Numbered from the stretch's first letter, positions 45,758 through 54,293 are shown. The stretch: 64,000 bases of DNA from Chromobacterium haemolyticum (GCF_002081825.1 NZ_MUKU01000010.1:103831-167830); one strand, 5' to 3'. A program made the numbers and translations. Notes: generated from the sequence alone by a model not told the origin.

Positions 45758-46801
45758 ATGAACAGCATGCACAGACAGCAGTATCTCCGCCGCCGGACCC
45801 GCTGGGGTTATGGCTGGGCGCTTTGCGCGGCGGTGTTGTGGGGCGCATGGTATGTGCCGGGCGCCGCGGTGTGGCACGAAGCGCCGCTGGCCGGGCTGGC
45901 GCAAGGGCGGCCCGAGCAGTTTTTGATGGCGGCCGCGGTGTTGACGGCTTTTCACGCCTGCCTGGTGGCGGCGTTTCAATTGTTGTGGCTGGCGGCCTTG
46001 GGCAAGCTGGCCGACTTCTTTCGCACGCTATGGCGTTTCGGCGGCATTTCCAAGTGGTATTTCCTGGCTGCGGTATTGGGCGGTTTGATGGCCAACTTCG
46101 GCTCCTACCTGGCGATGGGCTATGTGGGCGCGGTGTTCGCCGCGGTGGCTGGCCTGTTGTACCCGGTGGTGGGCGCGGCGCTGGCGCGCCTGTGGTATCG
46201 CGAGCGGATAGGCCGTCGCGCGGCGCTGGGCATCGCGGTGATCGTGTTGGGAGGGGCGGCGATTTACGCGCCGGGCCTGTCAGGCGACCTGGCCGGAGAG
46301 GGCGCCGCGCGCTGGCTGGGCTATTTGGGCGGCGCGCTGGCTGCGCTGGGCTGGGGGCTGGAGGGCGCCATCGTTGGGCGGGCGATGGACGTGACCGATC
46401 CCGATTGCGGGGTGGCGATCCGTTATCTGGCCGAGGCCCTGTATTGGGTGTTGCTGATTTTGCCGGCGTTGGCCTGGTTGATCCCTTTGCCGGTGTACAC
46501 GTTGGCCGGCGAGCTATGGTCGTGGCGGCCTATGCTCTATTTGGCGGTGGGCGGGCTCAGTTTCGCTTTCTGCGCGGTGGCCTGGTACAAATCCTTTCCC
46601 TTGATCGGCGTTGGGCGCGGCCAGGCTATCGGCGCCTTCTACGCGTTGTTTGCGACGTTGTTCACCGCGGCGTTTACCTTGAACTTTCCCGAGTGGCATT
46701 TTCTGATTGGCCTGGCCCTGGTGATTCTGGGCGGCTTCGTCATGGTGTCGGACAGCGAGCGCCATCCGGGCGCGGTGCGCAATGTGGAGGGGGGAGCATG
46801 A
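45758..46801 (+). CDS. EamA/DMT-superfamily transporter
   Basis: A 347-aa inner-membrane protein with ten predicted helices and a basic N-terminus (RRRTRWGYGWALCAAVLWG). The two-fold repeat of about five helices fits the drug/metabolite transporter superfamily. The substrate is unknown. It shares an upstream sequence element with betBA, which hints at a link to choline or betaine metabolism, but this is inference. The stop overlaps the start of the next gene (ATGA). Confidence 0.82.
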   Translation: MNSMHRQQYLRRRTRWGYGWALCAAVLWGAWYVPGAAVWHEAPLAGLAQGRPEQFLMAAAVLTAFHACLVAAFQLLWLAALGKLADFFRTLWRFGGISKWYFLAAVLGGLMANFGSYLAMGYVGAVFAAVAGLLYPVVGAALARLWYRERIGRRAALGIAVIVLGGAAIYAPGLSGDLAGEGAARWLGYLGGALAALGWGLEGAIVGRAMDVTDPDCGVAIRYLAEALYWVLLILPALAWLIPLPVYTLAGELWSWRPMLYLAVGGLSFAFCAVAWYKSFPLIGVGRGQAIGAFYALFATLFTAAFTLNFPEWHFLIGLALVILGGFVMVSDSERHPGAVRNVEGGA

Positions 46802-47073
46802 AGGTGCATATCAAGGGTTTCATTTTGCAGACCCTGGCCGGGCAACCTGGTTTGTGGGATGTGGAGCTGGCCCGGCGCATCTGCCGGGAGTACCGCAAAC
46901 CGGATGACGACTATTGGCTGGGCATGGTACGGGCCTGCCTGGCTGATTTGAGCGCCAGCGGCCTGGTGGTGGCGCTGTGCGAGCGCTGGCAAGACGAAGG
47001 AGCGCGTCTGCTGTTCAACTATCGCGTCAGCGATTTTGGGCTGGAGCGCATGCGCCAGACCGGTTTGGCTTGA
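46798..47073 (+). CDS. small winged-helix-like protein coupled to the transporter
   Basis: A 91-aa protein (KVHIKGFILQTLAGQ start). The pattern of predicted helices followed by LVVALCERWQ and RLLFNYRVSDFGLERMR resembles a winged helix with a beta wing, like small PadR- or MarR-type DNA-binding proteins, but no family is certain. GGAGGGGGGAGC precedes the ATG and the reading frames overlap as ATGA. Its stop codon abuts repeat copy 7. Confidence 0.65.
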   Translation: MKVHIKGFILQTLAGQPGLWDVELARRICREYRKPDDDYWLGMVRACLADLSASGLVVALCERWQDEGARLLFNYRVSDFGLERMRQTGLA

Positions 47074-47212
47074 GAGCCTGTTTGTTATCGAGCGCGCAAG
47101 GGCGAGACAAGGGATGAATGGCTCAGAAGGCGGAATGGCCATGGAGCATGAACTTTTCGAAGGCGCTTCAAGGTCGTACCGCGGCGGCGCGGCAGATTGT
47201 GAACAGGTTTTA
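47073..47212 (+). repeat. dispersed TIR repeat, copy 7 (diverged)
   Basis: AGAGCCTGTTTGTTATCGAG at the left and CAGATTGTGAACAGGTTTTA at the right match the family ends; the interior (GGCGAGACAAGG, GGCTCAGAAGGCGGAATG, GCATGAACTTTTCGA) is more mutated than in the other copies, so this is probably an older insertion. Confidence 0.75.
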
Positions 47213-47223
47213 AAGGGGGATAT

Positions 47224-47334
47224 ATGTCCGGTTATTGGGGCTATGAAGGCGCATCGACCTTGGCGATGATTGTGATCGTGGGTTTGAGCTTGGCGGCTCT
47301 GTTCATCGCCAGGCGTTATGTGCGGACGCTGTAG
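47224..47334 (+). CDS. 36-aa single-helix membrane peptide
   Basis: ATG at 47224 with AAAGGGGG five bases upstream, then 36 codons ending in TAG. The product starts MSGYWGYEGAS, has one hydrophobic helix of about 17-19 residues (LAMIVIVGLSLAALFIA) and a basic end (RRYVRTL), a good single-pass topology with the C-terminus inside. The strong ribosome site, clean helix and positive-inside end argue for a real gene. I do not recognise a family. It is enclosed by repeat copies 7 and 8, and its stop is three bases before copy 8. Confidence 0.6.
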   Translation: MSGYWGYEGASTLAMIVIVGLSLAALFIARRYVRTL

Positions 47335-47337
47335 TCT

Positions 47338-47483
47338 TAGAACCTGTTTACGATCTACTGCGCGTCGGCGATACGGCGTTGAAAACCTCGTCGAAATGCT
47401 CATGTACCACGTGTACATTCCGCTTTCTCAGCCGTTTTCGCCTTGTCTCGCCTTAGCTCGCGAGATCGTAAACAGGCTCTTAG
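47338..47483 (-). repeat. dispersed TIR repeat, copy 8 (reverse, near-perfect ends)
   Basis: TAGAACCTGTTTACGATCT and AGATCGTAAACAGGCTCTTA are nearly perfect inverted ends about 145 bp apart. The interior has the CGGCGATACGGCGTTG type right half and CATGTACCACGTGTACATTC. This copy is the best one for defining the family. Confidence 0.92.
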
Positions 47484-47628
47484 AACCCACTCACGATCTG
47501 CTGCGCTTCGTGAGACGCCCCACGGTGAGTACGGCTTCGAAATGCTCATGTACCACGAGTACACTCCGCTTTCTCAGCCGTTTTCGCCTTGTATCGCCCT
47601 TGCTCGCGAGACTTTGATTAGGTTTTTA
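47480..47628 (-). repeat. dispersed TIR repeat, copy 9 (tandem with copy 8)
   Basis: Starts at CTTAGAACCCACTCACGATC, sharing the boundary TTAGA with copy 8, and has the GTGAGACGCCCCACGGTGAG right half seen in copy 6. It ends GACTTTGATTAGGTTTTTA, where the TTA is the sbcB stop codon. Confidence 0.88.
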
Positions 47629-49041
47629 CAGCTGCGCGGCGTAGGCCTCCAACTGTGCCAACACGCTTTGCGCCTGTTCGCTTAGCTCGCCGGCGCGGGC
47701 TTCCGCCAGTTCTTGGCGGAGTTGCTGAAAATCACGGCCGGGGCCGCCGTTGAGCTTGGCTTGGCGCCATGTCTGCCACCGTTGTTGCTCCTCGCCGGAC
47801 AGGGAGCGCGGGAAGTTGCGCGCGCGGTAGCGGAACAAGAGCTCGGCCAGTTGCGGGTCCTCGAAGAAAGCCATCTCGCCGGCGAGCTGGTCGGCCGACA
47901 TGCGGCGCAGCTTGGTCAGCACTTTGCGGTCGTTGTTGGAAACGAATCCGCCGTAGAGGTTTTCGTCGACGTCGCGGGGCTCGCCGGACTCGCGTTTATA
48001 GACCTTTCGCCAGACCGGGGTCAGGTCCGGCAAGGCGCCGGCGTAGTCGGCGTGACGCTGGATTGGCTCCATGTCCAGGCCCCAATGCGCGGCGCGCTCC
48101 GGGCTCAGCACCTTGAGATTGGCGACCACGAACGGCGATTTATTGATGTGCACGGTTTTGAGCGGCAAGCGCTGCACGCCTTCGGGCAGGTCCTCGCTGC
48201 GGGTGTACAAGCGTTCGCGGATGGCGTCCGGCCCCAGGCCTTGCAGTTCGCGGGGGTCGTGGGACAAGTCCCAGACGATGACCTCGTTGGCGTTGTACGG
48301 GTGGGCCGCCAGGGGCCAGACCATGGCCATATTGCCGCGCTCCGCGCCATACATGCCGGAAACGTGGAGCACGGGTTTGGGCGCGTGAAGGCTGAGCTGG
48401 ACCTTGACCGCGTCTTTTTTGCGCAGCGACAGGTAGAAGTCGAACAGCTTGGGCTGGTGTTGTTTGATCAGACGTGCCAGTGCAATGGTGGCTCGCACGT
48501 CGGAGAGCGCGTCGTGGGCGGCTTCGTGGGCCAGGCCGTTGGCGGCGCTTAGATGTTCCAGTTTAAAGCTGGGGCGCCCGTCTTCGTGCTGCGGCCATTG
48601 AATGCCGTCCGGGCGCAGCGCGAAGGTGGCGCGTACCAGGTCCAGCAGATCCCAGCGGCCGCACTGGTTCTGCCATTCGCGCGCATAGGGGTCCATCAGA
48701 TTGCGCCAGAACAGGAAGCGGGTGACTTCGTCGTCGAAGCGGATGGAGTTGTAGCCGACTCCAATGGTGCCCGGCGTCGCCAGCTCGCGTTCGATCACGC
48801 CGGCGAATTCGTGCTCGGCCACGCCGTGCTGCAAGCACCACTGCGGAGTGATGCCGGTCAGCAGGCAGGCCACCGGGGACGGCAGGTAATCGGGTGCCGG
48901 CCGGGCGTAGAGCATGACCGGCTCGCCGATTTCATTGAGTTCGGCGTCGGTGCGGATGCCGGCGAACTGCGACGGGCGGTCCTGGCGGGGCACGGCGCCG
49001 AAGGTTTCATAATCGTGCCAAAAGAAGCTGTGATTGGACAT
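47626..49041 (-). CDS. sbcB: exodeoxyribonuclease I
   Basis: A 471-aa 3'-5' single-strand DNA exonuclease of repair and recombination. DEDD residues begin with WHDYETFG (Asp10, Glu12); the ExoI SH3-like and helical extensions follow, with GYNSIRFDDEVTRFLFWRN and EAAHDALSDVRATIALA. ATG 49041 is chosen over a longer frame. The C-terminal end is in the edge of a repeat. Confidence 0.96.
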   Translation of the reverse strand: MSNHSFFWHDYETFGAVPRQDRPSQFAGIRTDAELNEIGEPVMLYARPAPDYLPSPVACLLTGITPQWCLQHGVAEHEFAGVIERELATPGTIGVGYNSIRFDDEVTRFLFWRNLMDPYAREWQNQCGRWDLLDLVRATFALRPDGIQWPQHEDGRPSFKLEHLSAANGLAHEAAHDALSDVRATIALARLIKQHQPKLFDFYLSLRKKDAVKVQLSLHAPKPVLHVSGMYGAERGNMAMVWPLAAHPYNANEVIVWDLSHDPRELQGLGPDAIRERLYTRSEDLPEGVQRLPLKTVHINKSPFVVANLKVLSPERAAHWGLDMEPIQRHADYAGALPDLTPVWRKVYKRESGEPRDVDENLYGGFVSNNDRKVLTKLRRMSADQLAGEMAFFEDPQLAELLFRYRARNFPRSLSGEEQQRWQTWRQAKLNGGPGRDFQQLRQELAEARAGELSEQAQSVLAQLEAYAAQL

Positions 49042-49128
49042 GGCGGCAACAATGCGGTGAAGTTGGCCGCATTGTCGCATCCATGGGGCGGCGGGGCCAG
49101 CCGCGCCGCGCCCCTTCGTCCGCGGCGC

Positions 49129-49917
49129 TCAATCCATCCATGAGGGTTTGCGTGTTTCCAGCATGGCCTGGATGCCTTCGCGCCCTTCTTCGCTCAGGCG
49201 GATGGCGACAATGCGCTGGATGCAGATTTCCATGCCGTCTTCCCCCACGCCCATGCCCGCGATGTCGGTCAGCAAGCGTTTGGCTTCCAGCATGGCCGCC
49301 GGGCTGTTGATCAACAGATGGTTGATCAAGAAGTCCACCGCCATGTCCAGCTCATCGCTTTCCACCACTTGGTGCACCAGTCCCAGGCGCTTGGCCTTGC
49401 CGGCGTTGAAGCGCTCCGCGGTCATGAAGTAGCGGCGCGTCGATCGCTCTCCGATGGCGCGAACCATATAGGGGGCCACCAGCGCGGGGATGACGCCCAG
49501 TTTGACTTCGGAAAAGCTGAACAGCGCTTCCGAGCTGGCGATGGATACGTCGCAGCAGGCGACTAGCCCCGCGCCCAAGCCGAAGGCGGATCCCTGAATT
49601 TTGGCGATAGTGGGTTTGGGCAAGGTGTCCAGCGTGCGCAGCAGCTTGGCCAGCAGGCGGGCGTGACGTTCCAGCTCTTCGCGTCCGAAACCGGCCATCC
49701 GCCGCATCCAGTCGATATCGTGGCCGGCGGAAAAGCTGATGCCGCTGCCGGTCAGCACCACGGCGCGCACGCTTTCGTCTTCGGCCAGGGTTTCCAGCAT
49801 CGCGGTCAGCAGGCCGACGCTGCTGTCGTCCAGCGCGTTCAGCAGCTCGGCGCGGTTGAGGGTGATGGTGGCGATTCCCTTTGGATCAACGGCAAGCAAA
49901 ACGGACTCGACGGTCAT
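49129..49917 (-). CDS. enoyl-CoA hydratase/isomerase family protein
   Basis: A 262-aa crotonase-fold protein. The oxyanion-hole elements SFSAGHDIDWM (about 58-66) and IQGSAFGLGAGLVACCD (about 107) are present. The two catalytic glutamates of a typical hydratase are not both evident, so the reaction is not assigned. AAGGAG precedes the ATG. Co-transcribed with an alpha/beta hydrolase 30 bases upstream, which suggests a short catabolic or biosynthetic pathway. Confidence 0.87.
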   Translation of the reverse strand: MTVESVLLAVDPKGIATITLNRAELLNALDDSSVGLLTAMLETLAEDESVRAVVLTGSGISFSAGHDIDWMRRMAGFGREELERHARLLAKLLRTLDTLPKPTIAKIQGSAFGLGAGLVACCDVSIASSEALFSFSEVKLGVIPALVAPYMVRAIGERSTRRYFMTAERFNAGKAKRLGLVHQVVESDELDMAVDFLINHLLINSPAAMLEAKRLLTDIAGMGVGEDGMEICIQRIVAIRLSEEGREGIQAMLETRKPSWMD

Positions 49918-49947
49918 TCGGTTCTCCTTGTTCTGACGATGGGCGTT

Positions 49948-50736
49948 TTAGCTGTGGCCAAAACGGATAATGCTGCGGACAAAGGCGTCCGCGGCCTCGA
50001 TATGCAATACATGGCCGGCGCCCGGCAGGATTTCCAGCTGCGCGCAGGGCAGGCGTTCGCGCAGCAACTCGGCTTGATACAAGGGCGTCAGGCGGTCTTC
50101 GTCGCCAACCAGTATATGGCAGGGCATGGCCAGCTCGTGCAGCCAGGTGCGCGCGTCGTGCTCGGTGACGCCGGCGATCAGCCGGATCACCGCGTCCCAG
50201 TCCACCATGCCGGCAATCAACTTCATATCGTCCAGCATGGCGGTGTTGCTGGCGAGAAAACGGCTGGAAAACAGCCAGGGCACGCTGACCGCGTAGCGCA
50301 AGTCCAGCCCGCCGCTGTGATTGGCCGCGATCCAGCTGTCGCTGATGTGATTGTTGACGCTGTCGGCCCAAGCCAGCGTGGCGGCCAACAGCAGCCTCGA
50401 CACGCGGTCGGGATGACGGTGCGCGAAGTGCTGCGCCACCATGCCGCCGTAAGACAAGCCGGTGAGATAGACCTCGGCAATGCCCAAATGATTCAATAGA
50501 CCGGCGGCGAGGTCGGCTTGTTCGCTGAGCGGATATTTGTCGCCGCCGGGATGGTCGCTTTGGCCCTGACCGAGAAAATCGAAGCGCAACAGCTGGAAAT
50601 GCGGCTCCAACTGAGGCTGGAGCAGAGCCCAGGCTGCGGTGGACATGGTGATGCCGTTGAATAGCACCAGCACTTGGGCGCCCTGCCCGCTGAGTTCGTA
50701 ATAGACATTGTGTCCGGAGATTTCGGCATAGGGCAT
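49948..50736 (-). CDS. alpha/beta hydrolase
   Basis: A 262-aa soluble hydrolase. Nucleophile Ser in GLSYGG (about 95), acid in LVGDEDRLTP, His in GAGHVLHIEA. It resembles 3-oxoadipate enol-lactonase-type hydrolases, but the substrate is unknown. AAGGAA precedes the ATG. First gene of an operon with the enoyl-CoA hydratase family gene. Confidence 0.88.
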   Translation of the reverse strand: MPYAEISGHNVYYELSGQGAQVLVLFNGITMSTAAWALLQPQLEPHFQLLRFDFLGQGQSDHPGGDKYPLSEQADLAAGLLNHLGIAEVYLTGLSYGGMVAQHFAHRHPDRVSRLLLAATLAWADSVNNHISDSWIAANHSGGLDLRYAVSVPWLFSSRFLASNTAMLDDMKLIAGMVDWDAVIRLIAGVTEHDARTWLHELAMPCHILVGDEDRLTPLYQAELLRERLPCAQLEILPGAGHVLHIEAADAFVRSIIRFGHS

Positions 50737-51384
50737 GGCGTTGTTCCTTTGATCAGGCGTTGGGCGACGTCAACATGCATGCTTCATTCTAGAGCGCGCC
50801 GGCGCTTGCGGGGTAATTTGCTGGCGGCGCGAGCTCAGGAAGACGGGCTGGCGCAGCGCTACCGGCTCCCAAGCCTTGGATAAGGGTAAAGTGTTTGATG
50901 AATTAAACAATGTCGATCACGCAGAGCTTGCCGGTCTTTGTGGGCGTGCTGGCCGGATTGGCTGGCCTGTCTGGTCTGTCAGGGTGAGGCGCGCGCGCCA
51001 CAGAGAGGATAATTTTTCGAGAGCGATTGCACTAGATGTTGTCAAATTTATTAAACGTGTCATAGGCTTCTGTTCAAGACTAAAACGACAAAGGCGCTTA
51101 CCGCCGTCGCGGCCGTCTGGCCGCGGCAGCTATCGGCGCCGCACAGAGGAGACATCATGTTGGCAACAGACACGGCGGTGGCGGCATGGCCACGCGCTCT
51201 CGCGGCGGGGCCGCCGGCCGGCGCGGAAAGCCGGACGGACTCTTGACCCCAAGCGCGCGGGCCTTGGCCAGCGCGATCATCAAGCAAGGCATTCGATTGC
51301 CGCCGCACCGCCTCGAGACGAGGGCCGCGCGGCGGACGCAGCAGGCCCGCGCCGCTGTGGGATTGCAATAGAGGGAACGACTCA
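50737..51384. other. long gap with one possible 29-codon leader ORF
   Basis: About 650 bases without a clear gene. Seen in it: TTGTCA at 51039 in a short AT-rich tract (a weak promoter candidate, -10 unclear), and an ORF at 51157-51246 (29 codons, MLATDTAVAAWPRALAAG start) with GAGGAG placed well before its ATG. The end of that ORF runs into GC-rich sequence with no further homology. It could be a leader for the PotG-like gene or decayed coding sequence. Confidence 0.4.
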
Positions 51385-52563
51385 ATGACGCAAGCTGTTG
51401 CCGCCAAACCGGCCCAAGCCGCTTTTTCCGCCCACAATGCCCAAGCCGCCGAGACGCAGGCCGACGCAGACAAGGCTTATCTGCGCATTGCCGGCGTGCT
51501 GAAAAAGTTCGGCGATCATGTCGCGGTGGATCATGTCGATCTGGATATCCGCAAAAATGAAATTTTCGCCTTGCTCGGGAGCTCCGGCTGCGGCAAGTCC
51601 ACCCTGTTGCGCATGCTGGCGGGGATGGAGGCGCCGACTTCGGGCCGCATCATCCTGGACGGGGAAGATATGCAGGGCCTGCAGCCGTACGAGCGGCCGG
51701 TGAACATGATGTTCCAGAGCTACGCGCTGTTTCCGCATATGACGGTGGAGCAGAACGTGGCGTTTGGCCTGAAGCAGGATAAGGTGTCCCGGGACGAGAT
51801 CGCGGAGCGGGTGGGCAAGATGCTGGACCTGGTGCAGATGCGCAAGTACGCCAACCGCAAGCCGCATCAGTTGTCCGGCGGCCAGCAGCAACGCGTGGCG
51901 CTGGCGCGCAGCCTGGTCAAGCGCCCCAAGCTGCTGCTGCTGGACGAGCCCTTGGGCGCTCTGGACAAAAAACTGCGCCAACAGACCCAGCTGGAACTGG
52001 TCAACACCATCGAACAGGTGGGGGTGACCTGCATCATGGTGACCCATGATCAGGAAGAGGCGATGACCATGGCCAGCCGCATCGGCATCATGAGCGAGGG
52101 CTCCTTATTGCAAGTGGGCACGCCGTCTGAAATTTACGATTACCCCAACTGTCGCTTCACCGCGGAGTTCATCGGCGAAAGTAATCTTTTCGAAGGCGCG
52201 GTAGTGGTGGACGAGCCGGACCTGGTTGAAGTCCGCTCGCCGGAGCTGGGCGGGGATATTCGTATCGACCATGGGATTACCGGCCCCAAGGGCATGCGCG
52301 TTTGGGCCAGCATCCGTCCGGAGGATGTGCGGCTGGACATCAAACCGCTGCCGGCGGGGCCTAACATCGCAGCCGGCGTGGTGGAGGACATTGCCTATCT
52401 GGGCAGTTATTCCATCTATCACGTGAAACTGGCCAGTGGCAAGGTCGTCAAATCTGTGGTGCCGTCTTCGCGCTGGTATGACGCGGGCGAAACCGCGCCC
52501 ACCTGGGGCGATGGGGTGTTCGTCAGCTGGCGGCAGGACGTTCCGGTGGTTTTAACCCGGTAA
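51385..52563 (+). CDS. potG: putrescine/spermidine-type ABC transporter ATP-binding protein (PotG-like)
   Basis: A 392-aa ATPase: Walker A GSSGCGKST, Q-loop MMFQSYALFPHM, signature LSGGQQQR, Walker B LLLLDEPLGALD, switch HDQEEAM, then a TOBE-type C-terminal domain. The resemblance is to PotG/PotA. About 30 extra residues, rich in Ala and Gln, precede the core. No binding protein or permease gene is adjacent: a terminator follows it, then a putrescine-oxidase-like gene. The partners must be elsewhere, so the substrate is inferred from family likeness and from that neighbour. Confidence 0.85.
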   Translation: MTQAVAAKPAQAAFSAHNAQAAETQADADKAYLRIAGVLKKFGDHVAVDHVDLDIRKNEIFALLGSSGCGKSTLLRMLAGMEAPTSGRIILDGEDMQGLQPYERPVNMMFQSYALFPHMTVEQNVAFGLKQDKVSRDEIAERVGKMLDLVQMRKYANRKPHQLSGGQQQRVALARSLVKRPKLLLLDEPLGALDKKLRQQTQLELVNTIEQVGVTCIMVTHDQEEAMTMASRIGIMSEGSLLQVGTPSEIYDYPNCRFTAEFIGESNLFEGAVVVDEPDLVEVRSPELGGDIRIDHGITGPKGMRVWASIRPEDVRLDIKPLPAGPNIAAGVVEDIAYLGSYSIYHVKLASGKVVKSVVPSSRWYDAGETAPTWGDGVFVSWRQDVPVVLTR

Positions 52564-52576
52564 GGGCTGCCCGCAA

Positions 52577-52608
52577 GCGGATGCCTGCGGCTGGGCATCC
52601 GCTTTTTT
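52577..52608 (+). terminator. terminator after the PotG-like gene
   Basis: GCGGATGCC/GGCATCCGC, 8-base loop, six T; it separates the ATPase from the oxidase gene. Confidence 0.9.
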
Positions 52609-52696
52609 CATTTCCCATCGCGAAAGGAAAGGCTTTGACGCGTTTTTTCATCCCTTGATCCTGTCGCCGCATCATTTGTTTTCATGAAAGGTTTCC

Positions 52697-53986
52697 ATGC
52701 TTCGTTTTGCCCATCAAGCCCATGCGCCATCCTATTACGCCGCCACCGCCCAGCCTTGGGAGCCTGGGGCGACGTTGCAAGGCGTCGTCGACTGCGATGT
52801 CTGCGTGGTGGGGGGCGGGCTGGCGGGATTGTCGGCGGCGTTGAACCTGCGGGAGCGGGGGTTTTCCGTCGTGCTGCTGGAGGGCGCGCAGATAGGCTTC
52901 GGCGCTTCCGGACGCAACGGCGGACAGGTGATTTCCGGGTTCGCCTGCGGCGTCGACACGCTGCGCGCGCAATTGGGCGACAGCCTGGCCAAGCAGATGT
53001 GGAATATGTCGGTGGAGGCGGTGGACATCATCGAGCAGAGGGTGAGCCGGCACCGAATCGACTGCGATTGGCGACGCGGCTATGTCAGCGTGGCGGTGAA
53101 GCCGCGGCATATGCAGGAATTGGAGGACTGGCAGCGCGAGGCGGCGCAGACCTATGACTACGGCGGCATGCAGCTGTGGGATAAGGCCGAACTCAGAACG
53201 CGGCTAGCCAGCGAGCGCTATCAGGGCGGGCTGTACGATCCGCGCTCGGGTCATCTGCATCCTTTGAACTACGCGCTGGGGTTGGCCCGAGCCGCGCGCG
53301 AGGCGGGCGTTGCTATTTATGAGCAAAGCCCGGCATTGCGCCTGACCCGGGGCGCGCGGCCGCGGGTGACGACTGAGCAGGGCATGGTCAATTGCACCCA
53401 GGTGGTATTGGCCTGTAATTCCTACATTGGCGCGCTGGTGCCGGAACTGGAGCGGCGGATCATGCCGGCCGGCACCTATGTGATCGCCACCGAACCCTTG
53501 GGCAAGGAGCGGGCCGAGGCTCTGATCGCCAACGACATGGCGGTGTGCGACACCAATTTCGTGTTGGATTATTATCGCTTGTCCGCCGACCACCGCTTGT
53601 TGTTCGGCGGGAAGGTCAGCTATTCCGGATGCGAGCCGGCCAATCTGGCCGCTGGCATGCGCAGCGATATGTTGCGGGTGTTCCCGCAACTGGCGGACGT
53701 CAAGGTCGACTACGCTTGGGGCGGATTCTGCGATATCACGGCGAACCGCGCCCCTGATTTTGGACGGCTGGACGGCAATGTCTATTACCTGCAGGGTTTT
53801 TCCGGGCATGGGGTCAACATCACCGGTCTGGCCGGCAAGGTGGTGGCGGAGGCGGTGGCCGGCGACGCTTCGCGCTTCGACCTGTTCGCCAAGATTCGTC
53901 ATAATCACTTTCCAGGCGGCAGATGGCTGCGCACGCCGGCCTTGGTGCTGGGCATGGCTTACTTCCGGATGCGGGATTATTTATGA
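52697..53986 (+). CDS. puuB: gamma-glutamylputrescine oxidase-like FAD oxidoreductase
   Basis: A 429-aa DAO-family flavoprotein. FAD motif DVCVVGGGLAGLSAALNL (about 34-51), GASGRNGGQV, and the C-terminal GFSGHGVNITGLAGKVVAEA are characteristic of PuuB, which oxidises gamma-glutamylputrescine. No other puu genes are adjacent, but the PotG-like ATPase just upstream supports polyamine use. It has its own upstream region and terminator. Confidence 0.85.
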   Translation: MLRFAHQAHAPSYYAATAQPWEPGATLQGVVDCDVCVVGGGLAGLSAALNLRERGFSVVLLEGAQIGFGASGRNGGQVISGFACGVDTLRAQLGDSLAKQMWNMSVEAVDIIEQRVSRHRIDCDWRRGYVSVAVKPRHMQELEDWQREAAQTYDYGGMQLWDKAELRTRLASERYQGGLYDPRSGHLHPLNYALGLARAAREAGVAIYEQSPALRLTRGARPRVTTEQGMVNCTQVVLACNSYIGALVPELERRIMPAGTYVIATEPLGKERAEALIANDMAVCDTNFVLDYYRLSADHRLLFGGKVSYSGCEPANLAAGMRSDMLRVFPQLADVKVDYAWGGFCDITANRAPDFGRLDGNVYYLQGFSGHGVNITGLAGKVVAEAVAGDASRFDLFAKIRHNHFPGGRWLRTPALVLGMAYFRMRDYL

Positions 53987-54013
53987 ACCGGCGCTGACGC
54001 GTTGCGGATCATG

Positions 54014-54036
54014 GGCAGCCTTCGCGCTGCCTTTTT
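54014..54036 (+). terminator. terminator after puuB
   Basis: GGCAGC/GCTGCC stem with loop CTTCGC, then TTTTT. Confidence 0.85.
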
Positions 54037-54041
54037 GTTTT

Positions 54042-54293
54042 TCAGGAGGCGTCCAGATAATCGTAGCCGCCCCAATCCAGCGCGTAGGCGGTATGGTTGT
54101 CCGCGGTGCGGACGGGTTTGAGCAAGCCGTTTTGCTGCATGTAGACTAGATGCTCGTGAACGTCGTCCGCGCTGTATTCGCCGCCGGATTCGCGAGAGAG
54201 CGCTAGAAACAGTTTGTGTTCGTCCAGGTATTGGATGTGCATGGTCTGCAGCAGGCGCAGCGTGCGGAAAATCAAGGTTTCGTTGCGGGTCAT
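54042..54293 (-). CDS. small protein of unknown function, possibly DNA-binding
   Basis: An 83-aa protein starting MTRNETLIFRTLRLLQ. Helices followed by EHLVYMQQNGLLKPVRT and a beta-like tail suggest a winged-helix fold, but nothing specific matches. An ATG 11 codons upstream (54326) is equally possible; neither has a clear ribosome site. Divergent from the DUF1289 gene, with an AT-rich region between. Confidence 0.6.
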   Translation of the reverse strand: MTRNETLIFRTLRLLQTMHIQYLDEHKLFLALSRESGGEYSADDVHEHLVYMQQNGLLKPVRTADNHTAYALDWGGYDYLDAS

